This document shows, piece by piece, positions 1 through 6,880 of a DNA stretch of 23,304 nucleotides; the first letter of the stretch is position 1, and each line of letters begins with the position of its first letter. The notes beneath the pieces were generated by a model. The model searched no databases. It worked only from the letters and a program-made list of their open reading frames with translations, and was not told the origin of the DNA. This DNA is from an uncultured Prevotella sp. (GTDB lineage Bacteria > Bacteroidota > Bacteroidia > Bacteroidales > Bacteroidaceae). The stretch covers positions 1 to 23,304 of the forward strand of contig CAKQXI010000026.1 in assembly GCA_934281565.1 (NCBI GenBank), written 5' to 3'. The position numbers and the translations under genes were made by a program.

Positions 1-686
1 CTGGTGAACTATCACCTGAACAAATGAGTAATCTTGAGGCAGCAAAGAGGGTGTTCATGATAATGTCTGATGGCTTTTCTTTTGATAGGATAGACCATGA
101 GACAAACGATATTGTATTGAATTCACCAACAGGCAAAATCGTTTTCGAACAGTTGTCTTCTGGCTTTATCTCTTTTGCTATCATTCTTTTGGGATTGATT
201 AAAGATATCGAATATCGATTTAAGGACCCACATGTCAAAGTAGAAGACTTCGATGGAATTTTGATAATTGATGAAATGGATGTTCATCTCCATCCAGAGT
301 TGCAAGCCAAAATATATTATGCACTTGATCAGTTGTTCCCAAAGGCACAGATATTTACTTCTACCCATAGTCCTCATGTCATTCAGGTTGCTAAACCAGA
401 TGAGATTATACCATTGGTGAAACATAAAGATGGTTCGTTGGTTGTAAATCCTATAGTCAATAAAGAATATGGTTGCCAAGGTTGGACCATCGAAGAAATC
501 CTGAATGATGTTATGGGAATGCATGATACAAAGTCAAACCAATACAAGGAGGAACTTAATAAATTTAGTCAGGCGTTGGATGCAGATGATGCAGCAAAGG
601 CACATGAAGCATATAATGTATTATGTAAGATGCTCCATCCTGATAATTATTTGCGCAAGGTCTTGGAAATTCAAATGGTAGGATAG
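1..686 (+). CDS. ptuA: PtuA-like AAA/ABC-type ATPase of a Septu-family defence system (5' truncated by window edge)
   Basis: This is the C-terminal part of an SMC/ABC-like ATPase. The frame is open from the first bases of the window (codons reading GELSPEQ precede the first ATG at 24), so the gene starts outside and the Walker A motif is not visible. Counting from the ATG at 24, there is an ABC-signature-like LSSGF at residues 44-48, Walker B GILIIDEMD at 78-86 with the D83-E84 pair, a D-loop region DVHLHPELQ, and a switch histidine in STHSPH (H115). The tail motif GWTIEEILNDVMGM followed by a helical end finishing LHPDNYLRKVLEIQ resembles PtuA-type and retron-associated ATPases. In Septu the ATPase forms a complex with the HNH nuclease PtuB, whose gene follows after 9 bp here. 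An OLD-like or other AAA_21 defence ATPase is possible, but the partner favours Septu. Confidence 0.82.
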   Translation, partial: GELSPEQMSNLEAAKRVFMIMSDGFSFDRIDHETNDIVLNSPTGKIVFEQLSSGFISFAIILLGLIKDIEYRFKDPHVKVEDFDGILIIDEMDVHLHPELQAKIYYALDQLFPKAQIFTSTHSPHVIQVAKPDEIIPLVKHKDGSLVVNPIVNKEYGCQGWTIEEILNDVMGMHDTKSNQYKEELNKFSQALDADDAAKAHEAYNVLCKMLHPDNYLRKVLEIQMVG

Positions 687-695
687 GAATAGCGT

Positions 696-1454
696 ATGAT
701 ACATATTGATAGAGGTGATGCTCCTAGCGAGCTGACAGAAGATGTCGTTCATTCAAAGACCGCAGCTTTTAAGGCAGGCCCCAAGAAAGTCGTATGGCGT
801 GATAAATATATAGTTGATGCATTGATGAATATGTCTCATGATAAGTGCGCCTATTGTGAGTGTAAGCTGGGAGAAGAAAGTAAATATATGGAAGTGGAGC
901 ATTTTCATGACAAAAATGACTTTCCTGATGAAGTAGTGTTATGGAATAATCTGCTGCCAAGTTGTAAGAAATGCAATACAAGTAAAGGTGAACATAATAC
1001 GGTCAAGGAACCAATTATCAATCCTTCAGTTGATATACCTCAACAGCATATGATTCTTTTTAGAGGCGTGCGCTTTAGAGGAATTGATGATTTGGGAAGA
1101 ATGACTATAGTCGTATTGAACTTGAATGACCAAGAGCATCATTGCAAGGTAAGATATGCTATAGGGCAAGTTATCACTGAAGAGCTAGAGAAACTTCTGG
1201 CTGATTCTACAGAGTTTATGGATGGAACTCGTAATCAGACACCACAAGGTTTGGGTAGGCTGCGTAATTCTACTACTGCGCTTTTATCTAAAGGAACAAA
1301 GGATAAAGAATATTCGGCAGTTGTAGCTACAGCCCTGCTGAGTGATGATTTGTATGCATCTTTAAAGGAAAACTTACAGCAACTGGGTATTTGGACAAAT
1401 GAAATGAATGGTCTTGAAGCTGAATTGCAAACAATTCGATATAAAGAAGCATAA
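696..1454 (+). CDS. ptuB: PtuB-like HNH endonuclease (TIGR02646-type)
   Basis: A 252-aa protein with a zinc-finger HNH nuclease core: CAYC (C51, C54), then EVEHFHDK with E68-H69, then NNLLPSCKKCN (C90, C93, N94), K97 and H100. This CxxC / EH / CxxCN spacing fits the HNH family seen with PtuA ATPases in Septu systems and with some retrons. It probably cuts DNA or another nucleic acid when the ATPase senses phage infection. The C-terminal ~140 residues, including a GLGRLRNSTTALL segment, carry no catalytic motif that I recognise and are probably the PtuA-binding or substrate-gating part. ATG 696 sits 9 bp after the ATPase stop, behind an AGGATAGGA purine stretch, so the two genes are one operon. 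Whether a reverse transcriptase and msr-msd RNA lie upstream (retron form) cannot be seen here. Confidence 0.85.
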   Translation: MIHIDRGDAPSELTEDVVHSKTAAFKAGPKKVVWRDKYIVDALMNMSHDKCAYCECKLGEESKYMEVEHFHDKNDFPDEVVLWNNLLPSCKKCNTSKGEHNTVKEPIINPSVDIPQQHMILFRGVRFRGIDDLGRMTIVVLNLNDQEHHCKVRYAIGQVITEELEKLLADSTEFMDGTRNQTPQGLGRLRNSTTALLSKGTKDKEYSAVVATALLSDDLYASLKENLQQLGIWTNEMNGLEAELQTIRYKEA

Positions 1455-1471
1455 TTTTTTTAGTCGTTTGA

Positions 1472-1606
1472 ATGGTGAGCAAGAATGCAATGATTAAATA
1501 TCAATATACAACATTCCTTATGTCGATTATCAGTTCTCAAGATAGTCCTACTGTAAAATTACAAAAGTATATAGACTATTTGATAAATATTGCTCCTTTG
1601 ATTTAG
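1472..1606 (+). CDS. possible 44-aa small ORF or gene remnant
   Basis: An ATG-to-TAG frame of 44 codons lies in the 204-bp gap between the HNH gene and the membrane protein. The product begins MVSKNAMIKY and ends LQKYIDYLINIAPLI, a composition that looks protein-like (amphipathic helix at the C-terminus). There is no clear ribosome binding site and no family is recognised. It may be a real small gene, the tail of a lost gene, or chance in AT-rich DNA. Confidence 0.28.
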   Translation: MVSKNAMIKYQYTTFLMSIISSQDSPTVKLQKYIDYLINIAPLI

Positions 1607-1658
1607 AAGTGGATATTATTCTTTTGATACACTTAAAAGTTAGTTTGTTTAATTTATT

Positions 1659-2213
1659 ATGATTCATAATATAGCTAGCGATACCATTTCCTTAAGAGAC
1701 TCTATATCTTGTGTTTGTTCACAAAATACTGAACCTTTGTCTAATTGGTATGATTGGGTCTCTCTTATCGCTTCTGTAGTTACATTGATATGCTTTATTA
1801 TTACTTGCATTCAAATCTATCAGGTTAAGAGTGTCAGCAAGCAGGTAAGAGAAGCGGTGAATGATAATAATAAGCAGATAAGAGATAGCATTTCTCTTTC
1901 TACGGTTACAGATGCTCTTAGGCTGACCGAGATGATACTTACCTATGTAAGAAAAGGACATTATGAATTGGCGGCAATGAAGTTACAAGAACTCAATAAT
2001 ATGGCAATAGAGATTGCTGCTAATCATAAGGAACTCAAAGCGTACCAGTTGGCATTGGTATCAGAGGTGGATCATCTTGATGATATGGCAACCAATGATA
2101 AAACGATGTATAGTCCAAGCTATACGAAGTCCACAATAATGCAATTTAATAATGCATTGAAAGAAATAGATATCAAAGTTAAAAGTCAGATAATTAAAAT
2201 TGATAGAACATGA
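1659..2213 (+). CDS. hypothetical membrane-anchored helical protein
   Basis: A 184-aa protein of unrecognised family. A polar ~30-residue N-terminus (with CVC near residue 18) precedes one clear transmembrane helix at about residues 33-56 (WVSLIASVVTLICFIITCI). The rest is strongly helical and charged: a short coiled-coil-like stretch (KSVSKQVREAVNDNNKQIRD) and then a helical domain running to the C-terminus. There is no enzyme motif. By the positive-inside rule the helical part would be cytoplasmic (K/R after the TM). Its stop codon overlaps the next gene by the four bases ATGA, so the two are translationally coupled. It follows a Septu-like pair in the same orientation after a 204-bp gap and could be an accessory or separate two-gene defence or toxin-type module; this is inference from position only. 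Confidence 0.72.
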   Translation: MIHNIASDTISLRDSISCVCSQNTEPLSNWYDWVSLIASVVTLICFIITCIQIYQVKSVSKQVREAVNDNNKQIRDSISLSTVTDALRLTEMILTYVRKGHYELAAMKLQELNNMAIEIAANHKELKAYQLALVSEVDHLDDMATNDKTMYSPSYTKSTIMQFNNALKEIDIKVKSQIIKIDRT

Positions 2214-2566
2214 ACAGATATATTGATAGTATAACCCCATTTATCGAAAAAATCATTCAGATGACGGAATCAAAACAGATGAAATGGGAAAAAGCAGGTA
2301 ACAAAGCATATCGTTGTGTTGATGTTAAGGACTCCCTTAGTCTGGAACTTTCTAAGGGGAGTGGATTTAAACATGCTAATATTGGCATAAAACTATATTC
2401 TGAAAATAAATTGGAATTCAATTATGAACCAGGATTAATACCTGATTTTCCGGATTTCGAAGCTCTATTAGCAAAGTTATATGATATTGTGGAAGAAGAT
2501 GATTTGAAAAGAGTGACAAGTAATTTTGTAAAAATAATGTCAGCTTTTAGTAAAGAAGAAAAATGA
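2210..2566 (+). CDS. hypothetical small soluble protein, coupled to the upstream membrane protein
   Basis: A 118-aa protein without signal peptide or membrane segment and with no recognised family. It starts with a helix (ITPFIEKIIQMTESKQMKWE), has a central beta-like section (SLSLELSKGSGFKHANIGIKLY) and ends in an acidic then basic helix (ALLAKLYDIVEEDDLKRV). The start codon overlaps the upstream stop (ATGA), which makes co-translation with the membrane protein likely and suggests the two products interact. The gene ends 7 bp before the ATG of a decayed rmlA-like fragment, so it marks the right border of the intact accessory genes. Base composition is AT-rich like its upstream neighbours and unlike the core genes to the right. 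Confidence 0.7.
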   Translation: MNRYIDSITPFIEKIIQMTESKQMKWEKAGNKAYRCVDVKDSLSLELSKGSGFKHANIGIKLYSENKLEFNYEPGLIPDFPDFEALLAKLYDIVEEDDLKRVTSNFVKIMSAFSKEEK

Positions 2567-2573
2567 TGTATCT

Positions 2574-2932
2574 ATGAAAGGAATTATACTTGCAGGGGAT
2601 TCTGGAGATAAACTTTATCCGTTATCTTTGGGTATTTTCTTTTGGAGCAGTTTGCATGGTATTGGCAATTGCATTCAATATTATATCAGCTATGGTGACC
2701 TATTGCTTCAATACCTTATGTTGTTGAGATTGCAAGAAAATTGACAGTAGGTTCGTATGGTGTGCAAAAAATGAGCATAAAAGAGTCTCATCAAAGGCTT
2801 TGTTGAAAAGTCGATAAAAATCCTTCTGACTTTAAGAATCAGATGAAAGCTTTAGTCGATTCAACTTATAAGCAAGATGATGATTTTATCAGCTTGTGCC
2901 AAGATTTGAAAATTGTGGGTAAAAAGAAATAG
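2574..2932 (+). pseudogene. chimeric gene remnant: 5' end of rmlA/rfbA joined to a broken unrelated gene
   Basis: The ATG at 2574 begins MKGIILAGDSGDKLYPLSLG, a good match to the first ~20 residues of glucose-1-phosphate thymidylyltransferase (RmlA/RfbA; family consensus KGIILAGGSGTRLYP). The nucleotide-binding GGSGTR has become GDSGDK, and the match ends near 2636; this frame stops at 2744. From about 2620 a different frame reads as a membrane helix (FGAVCMVLAIAFNIISAM). After a +1 shift near 2699-2727 the third frame continues IASIPYVVEIARKL, is cut by an in-frame TGA at 2804-2806, and goes on as DFKNQMKALVDSTYKQDDD to a TAG at 2930-2932. The picture is a deletion fusion between the start of rmlA and the C-terminal part of another gene, both now decayed. 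The identity of the second part is unknown. Confidence 0.6.
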
Positions 2933-3081
2933 TATATGACATATCTGCGTATAGCTGCGGAGAACGTGAAATGTAGAAACATGCAGCCCCGGATGTCTAT
3001 CTTTGTGCCATCTGCATGCAGAGGTGAAGCTGAAATGTAGGATAAATGTGAGATAAATAAAAATTATTATAGTTTATAGAT
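2933..3081. other. non-coding spacer between two gene remnants
   Basis: No ORF, promoter pair or terminator is convincing here. A perfect 12-bp palindrome TCTGCATGCAGA lies at 3011-3022, and a lone TATCTTTG at 2998-3005 has no -33 partner. Probably decayed former coding DNA. Confidence 0.4.
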
Positions 3082-3128
3082 ATGAACATAATCAAAACGG
3101 ATATAGGGGCGTGCTCATCATTGCATAA
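3082..3128 (+). pseudogene. rmlC/rfbC 5'-end remnant with a one-base deletion
   Basis: The ATG at 3082 reads MNIIKTDI, and after one missing base near 3106-3108 the frame continues GVLII before a TAA at 3126-3128. Together this is the start of dTDP-4-dehydrorhamnose 3,5-epimerase (RmlC/RfbC; typical MxIIKTDIEGVLIIE). The rest of the gene is gone, replaced at once by a transcription terminator. It is the second rhamnose-pathway gene start in 500 bp, so a dTDP-rhamnose operon probably stood here once. The match is short (about 13 residues), hence moderate confidence. Confidence 0.5.
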
Positions 3129-3166
3129 ATCTCCCTTGTCAAATAAGACAAGGGAGATTTTTTATT
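3127..3166 (+). terminator. strong intrinsic terminator
   Basis: A perfect 14-bp stem (3127-3140 pairing with 3147-3160, core CTCCCTTGTC/GACAAGGGAG), a 6-nt AAATAA loop, and a T-rich run after it. It ends the left accessory region directly behind the rmlC remnant. Confidence 0.85.
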
Positions 3167-3202
3167 TTTATTCATTCTCTCGTTTATTATGAATTATTGT
3201 TG

Positions 3203-3210
3203 TATCTTTG
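3203..3210 (+). promoter_or_regulatory. Bacteroidetes -7 promoter box for the SprT-like gene
   Basis: TATCTTTG matches the TAnnTTTG consensus of the Bacteroidetes primary sigma factor, 28 bp before the ATG at 3238. No good TTG is present at -33. The box overlaps a TTG that could otherwise extend the ORF upstream, so translation must start further down. Confidence 0.6.
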
Positions 3211-3237
3211 CACCCAGTTTTTCATAACAGCAAGACG

Positions 3238-3654
3238 ATGATAGTAACGAGAGAATGGATGGAGGTATGGTTCGAGAGGTTTAACAACGAGTATTTCGGG
3301 GGCAAGTTGCCTATGCCAGAGCTGGGACTTACTCGTGCCCGCACTCGATTGGGACAGATGTCCTTTAAGCGTGCCACTCGTTGGGGGCGCACCAAGCTCT
3401 ATGATTTCAAGATCTCCTTGACAACCTATTATGACATGACGGAGCGACAGGCGCAGAATGTCTTGCTCCATGAAATGATACATTATATCATTGGCTATAC
3501 GGGGTTGAAAGACACATCTTCGCATGGTATCGTCTTTCGGGGACTGATGGATAAACTGAATAGCAAGTATGGCTGGGACATCCGTGTCATGACCACCACC
3601 AAAGGGTGGAAAGTGAGTGAGCAGGTAAGGCAAAAGAAAGAGATCGTTTTTTAG
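3238..3654 (+). CDS. SprT-like zinc metalloprotease domain protein
   Basis: A 138-aa protein consisting essentially of one SprT-like domain. The zincin motif HEMIH (H78, E79, H82) and a downstream H96 in SSHGIVF give the expected zinc ligands and catalytic glutamate. The upstream NNEYFGGKLP segment is typical of the SprT/SPRTN N-terminal part, where the family recognises DNA-protein crosslinks in eukaryotes; the bacterial role is unproven. There is no zinc-ribbon tail, so this is the short form. The frame extends to a TTG at 3208, but that codon lies inside the -7 box; ATG 3238 is therefore the start. It is a single-gene unit ending at a hairpin shared with the convergent OPT gene. Confidence 0.85.
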   Translation: MIVTREWMEVWFERFNNEYFGGKLPMPELGLTRARTRLGQMSFKRATRWGRTKLYDFKISLTTYYDMTERQAQNVLLHEMIHYIIGYTGLKDTSSHGIVFRGLMDKLNSKYGWDIRVMTTTKGWKVSEQVRQKKEIVF

Positions 3655-3694
3655 ACCTTATATAAATTAGTGTCATCTGTGGGCGACATAAAAG

Positions 3695-3733
3695 CATCTC
3701 CCTTGTCCAAACATCCGTTGAACAAGGGAGATG
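3695..3733. terminator. hairpin between convergent genes
   Basis: A 12-bp perfect stem (3695-3706 with 3722-3733) and 15-nt loop between the SprT-like gene and the minus-strand OPT gene. The stem core CTCCCTTGT is the same as in the terminator at 3127-3160. T-tracts are weak on both sides, so it may act as a bidirectional terminator or RNA end stabiliser. Confidence 0.6.
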
Positions 3734-3743
3734 ACGAAAGACT

Positions 3744-5723
3744 TTATTTCTTTGTAGCCCTGATGAAATAACTAATCAGAAGCACGTAGGCAATGAGGGA
3801 ACAAAGTTCGGAAAGAGGATTTGTCCACCATGAATCGGCAATGGAAAGTTCTATGCCGCCAAATTTCAACAAGGCACTGACAACGCCCATCAAGGCACCG
3901 CCAGCAATGAAACCACTGGCAATCAATGTTCCTTTTTCGCCACGTTCCTTATTGGCAGTAGCATCCTTGGAACGAGAGGTGACATACCAGTTGATGGCAC
4001 CACCGACAACGAGCGGAACGTTCAACTCCAAGGGGATGAACATACCCAAGGCAAATGCTAATGCTGGTATCTTGAAATAGGTGAGGACGATGGCTATCAA
4101 AGCTCCGATGCCATAAAGAGCCCAAGGAGCACCCACACCGTTCATCAAAGGGTCAATGACCGCTGCCATCGCATTGGCTTGAGGGGCTGCCAATGAACCA
4201 GAAGCGAAACCGTAAGTCTCGTTCAACAGCATCATGACACCACCAACAGTCGCTGCGCTAACTAAAGTTCCAAGGAACTTCCAGCCCTCTTGTTTCTTAG
4301 GAGTAGTACCAAGCCAGTAACCAATCTTGAGGTCGGTGATGAAAGAACCAGCGACCGACAAAGCGGTACAAACCACGCCACCCATTATCAACGCTGCAAG
4401 CATACCGCCAGGACCTTTCAGTCCTACGGCAACCATCACCACGGAGGCGAAAATCAATGTCATCAAGGTCATGCCCGAAACAGGATTGGAGCCAACAATG
4501 GCTATGGCATTGGCTGCAACCGTGGTAAAGAGAAAGGCAATGGCTGCCACAAGCAAGATGGCGATGACAGCAAACAACAGGTTGCCATCCATTACACCAA
4601 ACCAGAAGAAAAGAAATGTGACGAGGATGCAGACAATGGAACCAATGGCGATGATCTTGAACGAGATGTCTCGCTGAGTGCGCTTCACGTTCTCGGAAAC
4701 ATCACTCTTGCCCTTCAACTCTTTCGCTGCCAAACCTACGGCACTCTTGATGATACCCCAGCTCTTGACAATACCGATGATGCCAGCCATGGCGATGCCA
4801 CCGATGCCGATGCTACGAGCATACGCCTTGAAGATTTCTTCTGGCGACATAGAACCCACGGTAGCAGTGATGCTTGGGTCCCATGCGTTGAGCACTTGGT
4901 CGTGGAAGATGATGCCCATGCCCGGTACAATCAACCACCATACTGCCAATGAGCCAAAGCAGATATAGAGGGCATACTTTAACCCAATGATATATCCCAA
5001 GCCGAGGACAGCAGCACCTGTATTAACCTTGAATACCAACTTGGTCTTGTCTGCGAGGGCAACACCCCAATCCATGACACGAGAAGTAAAGTTCTCGTTC
5101 CACCATCCAAAGCTCGCCACGATGAAGTCGTAGAGACCGCCTACCAATCCTGCGATAAGCAAAGGTTTGGCTTGGTCGCCACCCTTGGCACCAGAAACAA
5201 GTACCTGGGTGGTGGCAGTGGCCTCTGGGAAAGGATACTTACCGTGCATATCACTGACGAAATACTTACGGAACGGTATCAAGAAAAGGATGCCGAGGAT
5301 GCCACCCAATGCCGATGCCATGAATATTTTCATGAACGACGTCGTCATTTCTGGGTACTTAGCCTGCAAGATATAGATGGCAGGCAACGTAAAGATAGCA
5401 CCCGCTACCACGGCACCCGAGCAAGCACCGATGCTCTGGATGATGACATTCTCGCCCAAAGCCTTGTTGCGCTTGGTGGCAGTACTCACGCCAACAGCGA
5501 TGATGGCGATAGGGATGGCAGCCTCAAATACTTGACCCACTTTCAGACCAAGGTAAGCTGCGGCTGCGGAAAATATGATTGCCATTACGATACCCCATGT
5601 TACCGACCATCCGTTAACCTCTGGATATACCTTGTCAGGACTCATGATAGGTTCGTACTTCTCTTTCTCTCTTAGCTCACGAAACGCATTTTCTGGGAGC
5701 TTCAAGTTTTCTTTTTCTTCCAT
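3744..5723 (-). CDS. OPT-family oligopeptide/metal-chelate transporter
   Basis: A 659-aa polytopic membrane protein of the oligopeptide transporter (OPT) family. After a ~35-residue soluble N-terminus there are about 14-16 hydrophobic segments. Family landmarks are the first helix pair with SAAAAYLGLKVGQVFEAAIP, the NVIIQSIGACSGAVVAGAIF segment, the loop KYPFPEATATTQVLV, and the late VAANAIAIVGSNPVSGMT and ALGMFIPLELNVPLVVGGAI helices. Bacterial OPT proteins are proton-coupled importers of small peptides or metal chelates; the exact substrate is not predictable. The gene starts 23 bp after the stop of the epimerase gene upstream on the same strand and probably shares its promoter. Length is normal for the bacterial family. 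Confidence 0.92.
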   Translation of the reverse strand: MEEKENLKLPENAFRELREKEKYEPIMSPDKVYPEVNGWSVTWGIVMAIIFSAAAAYLGLKVGQVFEAAIPIAIIAVGVSTATKRNKALGENVIIQSIGACSGAVVAGAIFTLPAIYILQAKYPEMTTSFMKIFMASALGGILGILFLIPFRKYFVSDMHGKYPFPEATATTQVLVSGAKGGDQAKPLLIAGLVGGLYDFIVASFGWWNENFTSRVMDWGVALADKTKLVFKVNTGAAVLGLGYIIGLKYALYICFGSLAVWWLIVPGMGIIFHDQVLNAWDPSITATVGSMSPEEIFKAYARSIGIGGIAMAGIIGIVKSWGIIKSAVGLAAKELKGKSDVSENVKRTQRDISFKIIAIGSIVCILVTFLFFWFGVMDGNLLFAVIAILLVAAIAFLFTTVAANAIAIVGSNPVSGMTLMTLIFASVVMVAVGLKGPGGMLAALIMGGVVCTALSVAGSFITDLKIGYWLGTTPKKQEGWKFLGTLVSAATVGGVMMLLNETYGFASGSLAAPQANAMAAVIDPLMNGVGAPWALYGIGALIAIVLTYFKIPALAFALGMFIPLELNVPLVVGGAINWYVTSRSKDATANKERGEKGTLIASGFIAGGALMGVVSALLKFGGIELSIADSWWTNPLSELCSLIAYVLLISYFIRATKK

Positions 5724-5746
5724 TAATGATTGAAATATGTAAACGA

Positions 5747-6619
5747 TTAGTTATTAATTCTGATGATGTATTCACTCATGAAGCTGGCACCGGGTTGCAA
5801 GCTGTTCATCAAGTAACGGTCATTGATGTTACCCTCGTACTCAGCCCAGTCTGGTACGCCATACCAAGGCTCTATGCAGATGAAAGGAGCGTGCTTGCCT
5901 GTTGGAGTCCAGATACCAACGGCTGGTGTCTTGAAGCAAACGGTAACGTATGGCTCTCCCTTTTCGTCGAGGATGCCAATTTCCTTTACTTGACTCTTAT
6001 CGAAGATAACGGCATCTTCGGCGAAAGTATCTTCTGTAACATTCCAGATACCGTTGTCAGTCTTCACAGTATCACGACGGCTTCTGTCCAAGCATCCCTC
6101 TACGGTAGCATAAAGTCGCTCAGGAGCAGCATTGTCCAATTTCAGGGCAGCTTTCAGAGGCTCGCCTTTCTTGCATCCAGGGATAAAAAAGGCAGGATGA
6201 CCGCCAATCTGGAAGAATATGCGCTTGTCGTCAGTGTTTTCTACGTGCCAGATGACATGAATCTCATTGCCCTCCAAGCGGTAAGACACAGCAAGGTTGA
6301 AGTGATAAGGATAAAGTTTCAAGGTTTCCTCATTGTCGGTATAGGCAAAGGTAAGTCGGTCGGCAGTCTTGCCAACTAACTTGAACTCAGCGTCACGGCA
6401 GAAACCATGCTTTGGCATGTGCTGTTCCTTGCCATCGATGCGATAAGTACCTTTCCACAGTCCGCAAGTGATAGGAAAGAGGATAGGAGAGCGACGTCCC
6501 CAGTAATCTTTGTCCCCATCCCATAGGTATTCGTGTCCCTTGGCATCCTTGATGCTCTGCAACTCTGCTCCCTTGGAAGCAATCTCAATAGTTAGTTGAT
6601 CATTTTTGATTAGTTCCAT
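5747..6619 (-). CDS. LacX-like aldose 1-epimerase family protein
   Basis: A 290-aa galactose mutarotase-like beta-sandwich protein of the LacX/YihR subgroup. Visible family residues are a histidine in PKHGFCRD (H71), a second in GGHPAF (H141) and the C-terminal catalytic glutamate motif FICIEPWYG. It should interconvert sugar anomers or act on phosphosugars; the substrate is unknown. The frame is open 20 codons further upstream, but that region contains a TAnnTTTG promoter box (6649-6656), so the ATG at 6619 (MELIKNDQLTIEIASKGAEL) is the real start and matches the family N-terminus. It heads a two-gene operon with the OPT transporter. No functional link between the two is evident. Confidence 0.87.
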   Translation of the reverse strand: MELIKNDQLTIEIASKGAELQSIKDAKGHEYLWDGDKDYWGRRSPILFPITCGLWKGTYRIDGKEQHMPKHGFCRDAEFKLVGKTADRLTFAYTDNEETLKLYPYHFNLAVSYRLEGNEIHVIWHVENTDDKRIFFQIGGHPAFFIPGCKKGEPLKAALKLDNAAPERLYATVEGCLDRSRRDTVKTDNGIWNVTEDTFAEDAVIFDKSQVKEIGILDEKGEPYVTVCFKTPAVGIWTPTGKHAPFICIEPWYGVPDWAEYEGNINDRYLMNSLQPGASFMSEYIIRINN

Positions 6620-6648
6620 AGCTATAATATTATTGATGTTAGTTGTGG

Positions 6649-6656
6649 CAAAGGTA
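6649..6656 (-). promoter_or_regulatory. -7 promoter box for the epimerase-OPT operon
   Basis: TACCTTTG on the minus strand, 29 bp before the ATG at 6619. It fits TAnnTTTG exactly; no clear TTG at -33. Confidence 0.65.
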
Positions 6657-6698
6657 CAATTAATTTTCGTAAAACCCATGAATATAGTTGTTTTTATT

Positions 6699-6728
6699 TT
6701 GTTCTTCCCTTAAATTGGAGTACCTTTG
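6699..6728 (+). promoter_or_regulatory. promoter of the EamA transporter gene
   Basis: TTG (6699-6701) and TACCTTTG (6721-6728) with a 19-bp spacer match the Bacteroidetes -33/-7 consensus. Transcription would start near 6735, giving a ~145-nt leader. It is divergent from the epimerase promoter, with the two -7 boxes only ~65 bp apart. Confidence 0.75.
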
Positions 6729-6773
6729 CATCCCGAAAAGAGAAAATATATTTCTCAAGTTTGAGAATTTGAT

Positions 6774-6809
6774 AGAAGTTAAAGAAGTTATAGAAGTTAA
6801 AGAAGTTAA
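6774..6809 (+). repeat. four tandem 9-bp repeats in the EamA leader
   Basis: AGAAGTTAA is repeated four times back to back (one copy ends AT). It lies in the predicted 5' leader, just after a small perfect hairpin (TTCTCAA/TTGAGAA, 6752-6767) and 72 bp before the start codon. The unit resembles the GAAGTTA-type repeat in the spacer near 9.4-9.6 kb. Confidence 0.75.
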
Positions 6810-6880
6810 AGCCAAATGCTTTATAGCTTAAAACAAGGAAATGAAATAAGCAGGATAGGGTAATAGAAAAATAAGTTAAA

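Noticed and set aside
2998..3005. Promoter box TATCTTTG upstream of the rmlC remnant
   Set aside because: No TTG at -33 and no intact gene downstream; one such match is expected by chance in AT-rich DNA.
3208..3237. Upstream TTG start for the SprT-like gene
   Set aside because: The TTG is part of the -7 promoter box TATCTTTG; the ATG at 3238 gives the family N-terminus.
4290..4952. 220-codon plus-strand open frame opposite the OPT gene
   Set aside because: Low-complexity His/Asp/Asn/Gly-rich product, antisense to a conserved membrane-protein gene; a typical shadow frame.
6620..6679. 20-codon N-terminal extension of the LacX-like epimerase
   Set aside because: It spans the operon's own -7 box at 6649-6656, so it cannot be transcribed from that promoter.
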